A DNA stretch of 64,000 nt from Pyrenopolyporus hunteri (taxonomy: Eukaryota; Ascomycota; Sordariomycetes; Xylariales; Hypoxylaceae). How positions within the stretch are numbered: the stretch's first letter is position 1; each line of letters starts with the position of its first letter. Under the pieces are notes generated by a model. It saw only the letters and a list, made by a program, of their open reading frames with translations, searched no databases and was not told the DNA's origin. The translations under genes and the position numbers were made by a program. Positions 1 through 11,900 of this stretch are shown piece by piece. The stretch is taken from the NCBI GenBank assembly GCA_902806595.1, contig CADCXC010000010.1, positions 868,001 through 932,000 of the forward strand. Reading direction: 5' to 3'.

Positions 1-165
1 TGTACAGGACGCTCGTCGCGGGGACGTCGATGGGGTACAAGCGCATCGATAGGTTGAGGTCGGCTGTAGAGACGAGTAGGATACGGCTGAGGGTTACGCA
101 GGCGAATGCTGCGCCGGTGGTTAATGCGTTCCAGGTGCTTGGGAGTAGGAAGAGCTCGTAGTTGG
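1..165 (-). CDS. possible gene fragment cut by the left edge
   Basis: The minus strand has an open frame from about position 165 to the edge. It reads into peptides such as NYELFLLPSTWNALTTGAAF followed by a hydrophobic stretch (CVTLSRILLV). Codon choice looks coding, with many C-ending codons. There is no ATG at its upstream end, only a stop at about 210, so if it is real it is an internal exon with an unplaced acceptor, or a broken gene. I do not recognise the family. Confidence 0.25.
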
Positions 166-360
166 TGGGGGTATGTAGTAGGGTAACTTGATCATTGATA
201 CCGCGTGTATATAACACCTATCTGTTTTCTCATGGCTTAGGAATAACGCTCTCTTTAGGGGATAAGAGCTATCATGAAGTTTAAGTCTAAGTTACGCACT
301 ATGCTGCGTGAACGTAGCATAGCCCCTAAAGTCTTCTAAATCTGGTGTTCTTATGTGCTC

Positions 361-420
361 GGGGTTAGGGTTAGGGTTAGGGTTAGGTCAGGGTTGGGGT
401 TGGAGTTGGAGTTGGGGTTA
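361..420 (+). repeat. interstitial telomere-like tract (TTAGGG type)
   Basis: It starts with about four exact GGGTTA units, then decays into GGGTTGGGGTTGGAGTTGG-like variants. TTAGGG is the telomere repeat of most filamentous ascomycetes. Sequence continues on both sides, so this is an internal tract and not a chromosome end. A similar tract lies near 40.3 kb in the same orientation. Confidence 0.85.
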
Positions 421-704
421 TATCTAGCTACCCCTAAAGTTTTACTGGACTTTACGCAAGTCGATACACACCACGAGTTCTGCAGAAGAGTTCTCGCGTT
501 GGTAAGCGTGCTGAGTAAATTACGTCGGTAGTGTTCATGACTAGAGCATGTCAGAGATAAGTGGTGAAGTTAATATCTTATGTTTCCCCGGCCGATCGAT
601 ATCAGTTATATGTTAGTTGATCGTATAGTCAAGTATAAGCTTCACATCTCGTATATCCTTATAAGTACAGGCCCAATACAATATACTAGGCAGTGAACTA
701 TTAG

Positions 705-730
705 CCTACGTACCTAGATAGGTACCTAGA
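705..730. repeat. CCTA/TAGG palindromic micro-repeat
   Basis: Overlapping palindromic CCTA/TAGG units (for example GATAGGTACCTAGAT). Related copies recur in other intergenic stretches of the window, near 5161-5182, 5586-5600, 33055-33080, 43862-43892 and 58668-58690, and none was seen inside the annotated exons. Confidence 0.5.
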
Positions 731-1145
731 TATGACTAGTAAAGATCTCTAAACGACTCTAGTCCTCCATCTTTATCAGCAGATCTACGTTCGAGGCAAA
801 AGTAGTTTCACCATAATCACGAAAACCAGCAAACATGAACACAGGTTCGAACCCGTCGAATTATGGAATTTGGCTGTTTATTCACAAACACCCCCGGTTA
901 GGAAGTGTCTCGATAGCGTTCGTTCTACAACCCATAACAACCCATGTGTCCCATCGAACCCTCATTTTCCCCGGCCGTGCTCTATGTGGTATCTGTATGC
1001 CAACTGGGCCATGCGTGCGACTTTCATACAATCAAGAACTAAGTCATTACAAATATTTGTTACCAAAAAACAAAAAAATACCAATGCTGGCTCACGACCA
1101 AGCGCGAAGCCAAAAGGATGGATTGCTGTTCTTCTTTTCTGCAGT

Positions 1146-3026
1146 TTATTGGAAGTGAGGCGCGTTGATAAATAAGCCCATGAGTATGCCGCCTAGGGTA
1201 CCCGCGATAGGAATCGTCGCGATCCACGAGAGCAGCAGTAAGCCGACACGCTGGAAGTTGACAGCCTTGAGGGTGCCGTTGCACAGGCCGACGCCGACGG
1301 TGGCGCCGGTGATGCACATGGACGTGGACACAGGTAGAGAGTATTGGGAAAAGACTAGCACGGTGATGGCGGCGCCCATCTCCATCGAGCAACCGCGGCT
1401 CGGCGAGTGGTACGTGATCTTGTTGCCCATGACCTTCATGATGTTGTACCCGTACGTGATCAGGCCGATGGAGATCATCGCCGAGAGCACGGCTAGCTGC
1501 CAGACTTCGACGGGCGATTTTGCCTCCTGCACCTTACTCGTCGACCACGCCGAGTAGATCACGGCCCACGGGCCGACCGAGTTGCCGATGTCGTTGGCGC
1601 CGTGGGCGAAGGACGCCGTGCACGCCGTCAGGACCTGCACGAAGGAGTACGTGTGCTCGACCTCGTTCGGGTACTTCTCCGCGTGCGCGTACACGCTCTG
1701 CATCCGCTTGCCCTCCGGCGTGCCCTCGATGCCCGACTGCGCGGCGTGGATGTCGTAGTGCAGGCCGTACAGGGCGCCGCAGACGACGGTGGCCGGGATG
1801 CGCCTCAGGAGGATCTTGATGTTGTGCAGCTCGTAGATCTCGCCCGCGCCCATCGGGTTGTCGCGCAGCGTGCGCATGGCCCAGCCCATGGGGCCGCGGC
1901 CCTTGAGGAGCTTCGCGTGCAGCTTGCTCTCGCCCTGTGATACGATCTCCTTGTAGGTGGCTTGCCTGGCCTCGACGTTGGCGAGCGCCTTCTCGTTCTC
2001 CTCGGTGGGAAGGGAGGTCGGGCGGTCGGAGATGGACTCGGGCGAACGGGTGGAAGAGTTGTCCTCGTGCTCCTGGATGACCGCGTAGTCGGGGACGTTG
2101 GCGCGCTCGGAGTGTTCGGGGGCGGGCCGCTTGAGGAGGAGGGGACCTTGGATGAACATCCACCACTTGACTGATGCATCCTTTTTGATGACCTTTGCGT
2201 GCACAAAGGGGACGAAGAAGATAGCGGCTAAGACACCCAGACCACCACCGCAGCCCATAGTGACTGCGGCGACGTACCAGCCAGGCTTCTTGTTCAAACC
2301 GAGGTTAGGGGAGCCCTTGTACACGATGGATAAGGTGCAAACCGTGCCGGCGATGAGGAAAAAGAAGGGCGAGGTGTAGACGGCCCAGGGAACGGGGTTC
2401 TTGCGGACGTGGACGACAAGCTTGATAAGCATGAAGATGGCCGCCGCGAACCCTCCTGAGATGACTGGAGCCATACCAAGACCAGCGAAGATGGCTCCGA
2501 GACCTTTGCCGTCGTTCCAGCCCCACTGGACCTGGGAGGCGCCGACGGTCGCAACACCGACGCCAGCGACGGCCGAGATGAGCGAGTATGTGGATGAAAC
2601 GTGAGCGGAGTGTCGCGTGCACCACATGACCCAGGAAGAGGCGGCAACCAAAGCACAGGCGAAAGCGAGCATTTGAACAGGGGCGTTGTCACCGAAGGCG
2701 GTGTAGGGGATGATTCCGTTCTTGATGGTTTCGGCCGTGCGTGCGCCGACGGTGATGGCACCGAGCATTTCGAAGACGGTACCGAATATCATAGCTTGTC
2801 TGTACGAGATGGATCTTGACGAGACACTCGTGGCCCAGGAGTTTGCGACATCGTCTACGAGAAACCGTTAATAACTGAGGTGCTTATTTTTCTTGAAAAG
2901 AAATACAAAGTGAATGTGATCTGTAAGGTAAAGCGGTTAGGACTTACTGGCACCGTTGTTGAAGGCATCGAGCATGGCAAACAATGTGCCGATGGCGAAG
3001 ATGTAAGTGTACTCGTCGAGAGCCAT
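1146..3026 (-). CDS. pho-4: PHO-4 type phosphate permease (PiT family)
   Basis: High-affinity inorganic phosphate symporter of the plasma membrane, the family of Neurospora PHO-4 and yeast Pho89. Exons are 3026-2948 and 2854-1146; the 93-bp intron has a GTAAGT donor and a GTAG acceptor. Splicing gives 595 residues, close to the family's usual length. The two family signature repeats are present: GANDVANSW near residue 26, created by the splice, and GANDIGNSVGP in the C-terminal half. Both lie in hydrophobic halves separated by a long hydrophilic loop with RSPESISDRPTSLP-like sequence, as in eukaryotic PiT proteins. The start is supported by the family-typical beginning MALDEYTYIFAIG. Phosphate starvation probably induces it; a CACGTG site lies about 560 bp upstream. 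The GC-rich third codon positions differ from those of the neighbouring PKS-NRPS gene. Confidence 0.95.
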
Positions 3027-5939
3027 TTTGACACGGACGGACAGAGGCCGTCGATATCGATATCGATGTTGTTGGTCGATAGCCCGAAGATTACAAGTCA
3101 CTGGTTGTCGAAAAGCAAGACTGGAAAAAAGGGGGACGATTGGGCGACGGGAAGATTATATAACTCTACGTATCTCTGCTACGTTCAAACGATGGCCCAA
3201 CCTACCTCATATGGCCTCACCGAAGGAAGCCAAATCCTAACGAACACAAGGTCAACCATGCAACGTTCGCCTCCCGCAAAGTATGATTAGTGGTTAGACC
3301 TGGGAAGCCACTTTCACAAGCGCATCCAGTCGGTCATTTACCCACCCCATCTGGGCCTGCCCGGCTGGGCAAGGCTTGTGTGTCCCTTGATAACGTCGAG
3401 GCAGAATTGGGCGGCTTGGCGCATGTTAGCGAGTCGAAAGAGGATTTCAATATCCGTGATAATACGTGAGTGTTTACGACTGGAGACTTCTGGTTCGCGG
3501 CGAGTTCGCGGCTGAGGCTCTTGGCGGGGGACAGGACTCCAACGGCCCTTAGGGGGAGCTTCGGCCAATGGAAACCCGCCAGACACCCCACGTGCGAGGA
3601 GCTCCCGTTGTGAGCGGCTCCTCTGGAGGACGGAGGCCCCTGCCTGCCCAGACTCCCGGATAACGACCGACAGGGTACGCGCAGAAACTAATGACGCCCC
3701 GGACCTACCGATAACATCAACATCGAGCGAGGATGGTTGGGAGGGGACAGCCTTCCTGCAGCGAAAGCATTCTAGAACAAAGGGAAACAGGTTCAGCACT
3801 TCGCGACGTGCCCAATGGCGTCGCTTTTGCTAGGCGATAGGTTAGATACGCAGACACACAGCATAGATACAGGTATCTATACGCACCTTAGAGAGTATGC
3901 CTTGAATGGAGATGCGTCGCATGCATGTAGCGCTGATATATCGCGTGTAGGACCTCGGTATAGATTCTAGCGCCGATCATCTTTTTATCTTTTGTAGTTC
4001 ATACATCAATGGAATCCTACTCTAACTATATTCCTATGCCATGACTTAAGCATGCGTAATAGGGGTGACAATACACACATATTTTGGCCTCTTCTTTGTG
4101 TTACTCGAAGACGGTAGCACCCGCTAAGCTCGGAGGTAAGTGACCAAGAGTGTGATAAGCTTTATCTTGGCATGTTGGCATCTCTTATGATCGTGATGTC
4201 GTGACCGAGTAACGAGGACATCGGGGAATGCTAGGATGCATATTGACGACGCCGATGGGATCAATGATCTTACATACAAGAATAGATAATTAGCACCTAC
4301 GGCCTGACTCGAAAGAGATGTCGGTCACGAGGGCGTGGGATGCTGGCATCGCGCGATCAGTCATAGATACGCCGGATTATGCATACATCAGAAGCCGTCC
4401 CCGACAACTCGACTGTAATTGGTTCGAGGCCGATACCGAGCCTACGCAGAGGTCCGATCTTTAGTGTTTATTCTTTTCTTTTTGCCGCATCGTCAGTTGC
4501 AAGAGTGGGATTTCGACAGCACTAGTACAAATCTTTGAATATTTCATCTTGTAATAGATCTGAGAGCGGAATGACTAGGGACCTTGGCTACCTACCTAAT
4601 GTAATGTCTCAAAATCCATACAGTTATAGAAAGCGTTGGGCGAAGTCGTTTCGCACGGCCACGTGCTTCGTCTGAAGCATTATACGAACCGCCAAGGACT
4701 GAGGCCAATTGGCTTCCGTCGGTTTACCAAGGCGCGATCGACTTTCTCTAACAGCAGTGGATATCGCAACGGTCTGATCTAGACTTATAGGCCCGTTTTT
4801 GTTTCCTCCTACTTTTTTAGGACCCTTTTTTCTGTCTCTCTTTTTTTCTTTCCTTTCCTGGTTATAGGTAGACCCGACCACGTGGGCATTGCATTGGCAA
4901 TGTAATGTTGCTGCATTAGACATATTATTTTTACCACCAAATTTTAGCCCCTGCCATGGATATCTCGTTGGCATAAAAATAGTATGTAACTCCGGGCGCC
5001 ATTATGAATGAGATCGGAGGTACGAACCAGATTTCAGGGTCCGTCAAACTCCACATATGTACGCCGGAACTGTCTTATTCTGTTACCATGAACTTCTATA
5101 GCAAGTTGCGTTCGTACATAGAGTGGTTCCATTCTATTAAACAGGGGCTCCTTAACTTCCTACCTGGTAGGTACCTAGGTATGGTAGGCTACTAGATCTT
5201 ATAACTTTAGTTATCCGCCAACCACGGACTTGGGACGATTCGGCGACAACAGACCGGCCTGTGTAAATTGGGATAGAGAATTATCGTAGCAACTGGCCCT
5301 TAGCTTGCCACCACTCTCATCCTGCATACTCTGGCAACTAGGAGATGGTCCCGACCGCCCTAGTACACCTGCCTTTATGGTTACCTGCTTGGATATGTCT
5401 TTCCAAATCGCTAGAAGCCTAAAATTCGATGGGCACCCGAAAGCATGGGACTTCGTATATTTCTTCTAGGTACTAATATATTTGGGTCGCACAAAAATTT
5501 CCCAAGGGGAACGGTACGCGAATTTTTGATGCCACAAGGCCGTACATACCTAACCACTGTTTGATCGGGTCATGAGAATTCCTTTACCTAGGTAGGCACC
5601 TTATAAGAGACTCAAGGTTAGGTAGTTTCGTATATCCATTTTCAAAATGCGGACTCCTCCACTAACTCCGAGGATCTTAGGTACTAAGGCCAGGGGCTTG
5701 AGAGGTGGAGGTGTCACGTGGATGATTAGATAAGCCTCCATCGTACTTTTATATCATGTGATTCCAGGGAGATTTATTAAATTATCCTCCAGCAAACGAG
5801 ATATTCTCCTGGCACCGTATCCCCACGGATATCACAAAACGAACCGATAACCAACATTCTTGTCTACTTAGATATTAAACCATGATCCCTCTTATAGTCC
5901 CTTGATACTTGGAGTGATTCAGTGGTTTGTCCCGTCCGC
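3027..5939. other. long intergenic region between the permease gene and the gene cluster
   Basis: It holds the permease promoter and 5' UTR on the left and the 3' flank of the PKS-NRPS gene on the right. CACGTG palindromes occur at 3589, 4660, 4879 and 5715. AT-rich patches and TAGG/CCTA micro-repeats (near 5161-5182 and 5586-5600) are present. The 153-codon minus-strand frame near 3338-3799 shows no recognisable protein character. No gene seen. Confidence 0.6.
3589..3594. promoter_or_regulatory. CACGTG E-box, candidate NUC-1/Pho4 site
   Basis: A CACGTG palindrome 563 bp upstream of the permease ATG. In Neurospora the bHLH regulator NUC-1 activates pho-4 under phosphate starvation through CACGTG-type sites. 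The motif match is seen directly; its use here is inferred. One such hexamer is expected by chance every 4 kb or so. Confidence 0.35.
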
Positions 5940-8900
5940 CTACTCTCCTAACCGCGGAAATACGAGCTGTCCTTCTGCCGCCGCTATGTCTTCTAGCAGT
6001 GCTGCCATCGTCGGCTGCATTCCTAGTTCACTTGCCCTTCTAATCCAGTCGCTGACTTCAATCTCCTGAACGTTCTCGTCACCCTCCTGTATTGTAATCC
6101 ATTTCCGAACGTCGTTGAGAGGTATCTCTACACCTCCGATGTGATGGATGAACTTTACTCCTTTCTCTGTCTCGGCACTGTTCAACCCCGCCAATGCCTC
6201 AAATACCCCCTTGACTACTTCTTCTAAGGGTACCACGTTGAGTGAGCCGCTCACACTCGAGTTTGTATTTTCCTTAGCTAGGACAGTGGGAACTGCTCCG
6301 AGCGCCGACGCGTACTGCCGCACATTCTCCACAAAGCTTTGTCCAGGGTTACTCGCGTCCTTTTCAAGACCCCAGCCTTGCCGTTTGATCAGGCTTGGAC
6401 GATGGATCACAACTGGGAATTCCGGATATCTCTCGTGCAAGTGCTCTAGGAAGACCTCGCTAGCCCACTTACTCGCGACGTAGCCATGAGCTGTTTTGGC
6501 GATACCCGAATGTGAGACGATCGCCGGTGGCGGCCACGCCGCGACAGAAACCGGGCGGAAGACAAATTCTGACTGGGAACTCTGCGTATCTTGGGTATCG
6601 CGGAGGGCTTCGGCGACCACGTTACCTACAGAAACGGTGCTAACGTAGTGGAATGGTACGCTTCCCTTGACTCCATAACGAGCCACCATCTCGACGAGAT
6701 CCTTCGTTGACTGCAAATTCATGGCGCGCATTGACGCGTACGTCTTCAAATACGACATATCGGCGCCGTTATGAACGACCGCGTCAGCTTCGCTGAAAAT
6801 TGCCTCTGCTTCACCCTCCGACAGGCCTAGATGTCGTTGAGCCAGATCGCCGTCATGTACTATGACTTTTTTCTGATTTAAGTCGGTTAATTCGGTTCTG
6901 TTTTTCCCATTGCGAACCCCGATGCAATGCACCAAGTCTACGTCAGGGTCGGCGACAAGACTCTCGAGCAGAGCTCGCCCTAGTTCGCCCGTCGCTCCTG
7001 TAAGAACGACGACCCGAGGCTTGGTGTTGTGCCTAGGGCGTTCATGTGGTGGCCTGCTACTTATGAGGTTTATTAGAGTTGGCGAGAGGACTGTTTCCTC
7101 GTCCCAGTCAATCACATCGGCCCCAAGACTTTCCTCTACGCCGTGGTCGATTGTGTGTGCCATGGCACCAAGTGTGCTCGATTCGAACAAGCGCACTAGG
7201 GGTAGCTCGACTTTGAAGTTCTCTTTGATACGAGCTTGCAATCTCAAGAGGAGCAAGGAAGACCCTCCAGCGTGGAAGAAATCCGTCTTGGTCGTAATAG
7301 CGTGTTGTGGCCCGAGGATCTGATTCCATACGGATTTGAGGTTTGCCTCTGTGTCTGTTAGGATCCTGTCTTCCTCTACTTCCTCCCCTTCAGCGTCACG
7401 ACCACCAATCACTGGGAGCGGTAACGCGGCTATAAGATTGCGATCGACTTTTGCAGAGTTTGTCTTCGGCATCTTGTCTAGAGGGATAATATGCGCGGGT
7501 TGCATATACTGAGGCAGCTTCTTTCTCAGCTGAGCTTGAACAGCGCCAATGTGTTCTTGCGCGAACTCGCTGCCACAGATGTGGGCGACGAGGAATTCCG
7601 GCTCTTCGGGCGATGACCGACGAACCGAGACGGCGACCTCGGACAGCGCGCCATCGGCCGCTTCTAAGATAGCGTGTTCGACTTCGCCAAGATCGATACG
7701 TAATCCTCGTAGTTTTACTTGGGTGTCAACACGGCCTTCGATAAGGAGCGCGCCGTCTTTTCGCCAACGACCGAGATCACCGGTGCGGTGCATTATTTTC
7801 CATCCGCCCGCTTCATCTTCCGCCGTAGCAAATAGGTTGGGAAGGAATTTCTCGGCTGTGAGCTCTGGCCTGTTTAGATACCCTAGCCCAACACCTGGGC
7901 CGCTGATGTAAACCTCCCCCTGAACCCCAGCCGGTACGGGCCTGAACTGGTTATCGACCACATAGACCGAGTAGTTCGGCAGTGGACTGCCTACTGCAAT
8001 TGGCCCAGTCAATGTGTCCAAAGATAGATGCATTCTTGTGGAGGTAAATGTAGTCTCGGTCGGTCCGTAGACGTTGTAAAGCCTCAGGTCGGTCTTATCT
8101 AGGGACGAAAACGATCCTATGAGTGAAACATGGACACGTTCGCCTGCTAGGAAAGCTATCTTCCAGTTTGTAGAGCTGCGGAGCTCCTTCTTGCAGTATT
8201 GGATCCACGCTGTGTATTCAGATGGTGTGGCGCCCGTGAAAGTCACACCTTGGGTCGCTATAACCCTACTAATGGCTTTGGCATCTCCCCTCTGCTGACG
8301 CGATACGAGGCACAAGGTTCCCCCAAAGCACAGCGCCGAGAATATTTGTATGAGGGAGAGATCGAATGCCGGTGATGTCTGTTGGAGGACTACCTCTGCC
8401 CCGATATTATATATCTGGTCAATAGGTTCGGTCCAGTTCCGCAACCCGGCATGAGTTAGCATGATACCCTTTGGTGTCCCCGTGGACCCGCTCGTATACA
8501 GCATTACAGCAGGGTCATCTTTTGATGCAGAAATCGAGGTGGGCTCTCGTGATGATTGCTCGACTTCGGAGACCACGATCACCTGCATTTCCGGTCTTTC
8601 AAGTTTGTCGACGTGGTTGGCGCTGTACTCGTCTACAATTATAACGGAGGGTTGGCAATCCTGAACGATGGTTGCTAGACGAGCCCAAGGCAATGAGAGG
8701 TCAAGGGGCAGGTAGACGGCGCCGGCTCGCATAATACCGATTAGTGCCGATATCCACGCAGGACTGGGTTCCAGTAGTATCGCTACAGGTGAACCAGCAG
8801 CGACGTTGAAGTCGTGTAGAGTGGCGGCAATATTGTTTGCGCACGATACCAACTCCTCGTACGTACGGGATATCTTGCCGTGTCGTACTGCAACTTCATG

Positions 8901-11900
8901 AGCCCTTTCTCGGGCTACCTCATCTATCCTATGAACTAACGTCTCCGGCCACTGCGAAGACAATGTCGGACCTGGGGTAAGGGTAGTGTTAGATACCTCA
9001 TTCTCGATTTAGGAAGGATGTCAGAGAGCAATAACTAACCTCGGCTAAATTTAAGAGCTTCTTGAACATCGCCATCACCGAATAAGTTAGGCTCTTCCAC
9101 AGTTAGGATTGGATTTGCAACAAAAGCCTCCAGCAAACGTTCATAGCTATCGGCGAGGCGTTGTACTTCCTCTTGGCCGTACAAATCTTTGCGTACTACA
9201 AGCGTTTGGAGACAGTCGCCGTCGGTATAATCCACTATTTCAAGTGTGATATCATACGCCATTTTGGAGATGCCAATCTCTACAGACTCTAGCGTTAGGG
9301 AATCGTTTGGACCCCAACGTGCCATGTTGAGCATGCCTTGTCTATAGTTGACAAAACATTGGAAGAGAGACGTGTACGAAGATGATCGCGCTGCCTCTAG
9401 CCTAGAAACATATCGCGGTCAGAGAGTTACTTCAGATTTCATACTGATGGGAAACTTACTCAGTCAGCAGTACCTGGAAAGGTACCTTCGAATTGGCTAG
9501 AGCCGCATATGCGTTGTCGCGCGTAGCTTGGAGAAGGTCGGCAAAACTGGCGGATGCCTGGGTACGGATTCGCAAGGGGGCAAGGTTAACAAAAGGACCA
9601 ATGACATCCATCATATTATCGTCAGTTCTGTTCGCATCCCCAATACCTATGACAACATCTTCGCCTTCTCCAGCTGGTGCGTAGCGCAGCAGGAGTACTC
9701 GAAATACGGCCAGATAGAAGTGGAAGGGTGTGATTCTGAAGCGACGACACACCGCTTGAACCTTTCCCTTTATATCAGCTGACACTCTCAACGAAGCCTG
9801 CTCATTGTCATAAGCTATGAGGGCAGACCGCGACATGGCCGTGGAAACTGTCAGGACTGGCAGCGGTGGTGGAAGAACGGCAAATTCGGATTTCCAGAAA
9901 TGGAGCTCCTTCTCAAACCTGCCCGCAGCATAGTCTAGACGTTGCTTCTCTGAGAAGTCAAAGAATTGACGTGTTTGGAAGATACGCGCGTCGTCGGGGA
10001 AGGTGTAATGTTGCTGAATCCCCTTCAACATACCTATAAAAGATATGCCGTCTGCGATGAGAGGATGCAATCCAGCGACGAAGAAATGGTCATCGGGAGA
10101 GGTTGAAAGCAGCATAACACGTGCTGTTTGGCCTCGAGCAAGATCATAGACGTGGCGGTCTTGGAGTTCTTGGACGGCGTTGCGTGCCTCGGCTTCCCCG
10201 TCAACCTTCCTGACTTCGAGGTCGAGGAGGCTGGTATCCATAACAGCCTGGATTGGCTGGCCTTCTTTCTCATAGAAGCATGTTCTTAGGATCTCATGGC
10301 GTTGGCCTAAAAGTCGGACGGCCCTTTGCAACTCCGGGATCCTCACTCTACCAGAAATGCGAGCCAAGGCGGTGTGGTTGAGGCTAGTTTTATCTTCCAA
10401 GAATGCCCAGACGAACCAGAACATCTCTTGGCTGAAGGATAGTCTGAAAGTCTTCTGGATCGTGTGGCTTGGATGGTTAGCCACTTTTTCTACTTCGTGA
10501 GGGGGGCTAGCGGTTGGTTTCGCCTCGTATGAGGTGGCCGTTGAGTGATTCGAGTCTGTGATTTCGCTACCGGGTGTCTCTGACCGCTCGTACATTTGCT
10601 GTGAAGTGGACGTATCCGAGTCGTCATCCGGCGCTTCTTTCGGTGTATCGTTACTCTTAAGTTCTACCTGCGAATCTACCCCTAGGTTCGGTACCAGCCT
10701 CTCCGGCACCGACTCGCTTGCCATGGTAATAAGGTCGCCAATGGGTACACCGCTAAGAATCTTCAATACCGGTATATTGACCTCTAGGGTCTTCATGAAC
10801 CAACCGCGGATCTCGACCGCGATGAGGGAGTCCGTTCCCATTTCGTCTAACCGCGTCTTTGCGAGGACCGCTTTGGGGATTTTGCTCGGCTCTATCTGGA
10901 ATACGTTATAGAGCTTGGGGAAGAATGCCTCCTGGATTATATCGTGGACCTGGGCTCGGGTGCGGGCCTCCGCAAGTTGTGTCTTCAGAGGAGCCCTCGA
11001 TTGGCTATCGGTTGCGACTGACAGTAGGCCGTCCGGATTCTTGATGAAATGGCTCATCAGAGGCTCACCCTCCCAGACGGGCCTATTGGGGTCGTGTCGA
11101 CTGACTCTACGAACACCATTGAAGAGTTCGACTGACTTGACGGCTGGATCAGGCCGTCCTGCTACCACCGCTTCGGCAAAAAGCTGGTAGAAGTCCCGTT
11201 CGGATACGGGAATCAAGGACGCAGATCGGAACGCGGCTTTAGTAAAGTATCCATTGTTTCGCTGAGTTGCGTACCCTATTCCGTAGACGGGGCCGATATG
11301 AATAACTGAAGCGGCTAGTCCTTTGCGTCTGCGTTGTTCTGCCAAACTGGCCATGAACATGTTGGCCGCACCATAATTTGCTTGCCCTGGGCGGCCGATC
11401 ACACCGACGACGGACGAGAAGAAGACGAAGAAATCTAGACTGTTGTCTTGGAACATGTCGTTGAGGTGTATACTACCTTCTACTTTGCACCTGGTGCAGT
11501 TTAGGAGATTGTCGAGATTCATCTCCCGGATTGCTGTGTCGTCGAGCACCACTAATAGAGGGTTCACATTAGCTTGGAGTGGGAGAAGAGGAGTGGTAGC
11601 TGGAAAGTTTGGACTTACTAGAGCCTTGGGCTACCCCTGAAATGGGAGGCATAGTCGCGCATATCCGCTGATAAGTGGCTTCAACCTCACTCTTCACCGT
11701 TACATCACTTGAGAAGTCTTTTTTTAGCTTGCAATCATCAGGGTAGACATCTGATCGTCACCACTAAAGATGGGGCACTTACCACGATAAGATTTTCACC
11801 TCAACACCGAAGTCCTTCATTTCGTCAACCCAAACTGAGTCAATTTGCGGGTTTCGGCTCGATATCACGAAATACCTGGCCCCGTGTCTAGACATCCACT

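Larger units (their letters stand above)
166..1145. other. intergenic region, 3' side of the phosphate permease gene
   Basis: No gene seen. It holds a telomere-like tract (listed separately), a CCTA/TAGG-rich palindromic stretch near 705-730, and AT-rich sequence. Open frames of about 100 codons at 835-1175 lack coding character and overlap the probable 3' UTR of the permease gene. Confidence 0.6.

Noticed and set aside
835..865. GGTTCGAACC, like a tRNA T-loop (B box)
   Set aside because: The flanks do not form a T stem, and no acceptor, D or anticodon arm could be placed at the right spacing on either strand.
1534..2166. 210-codon minus-strand frame inside the permease gene
   Set aside because: Arg/Pro/His-rich shadow of the real frame on the same strand.
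3338..3799. 153-codon minus-strand frame upstream of the permease gene
   Set aside because: No protein character or recognisable domain; lies in the expected promoter and 5' UTR.
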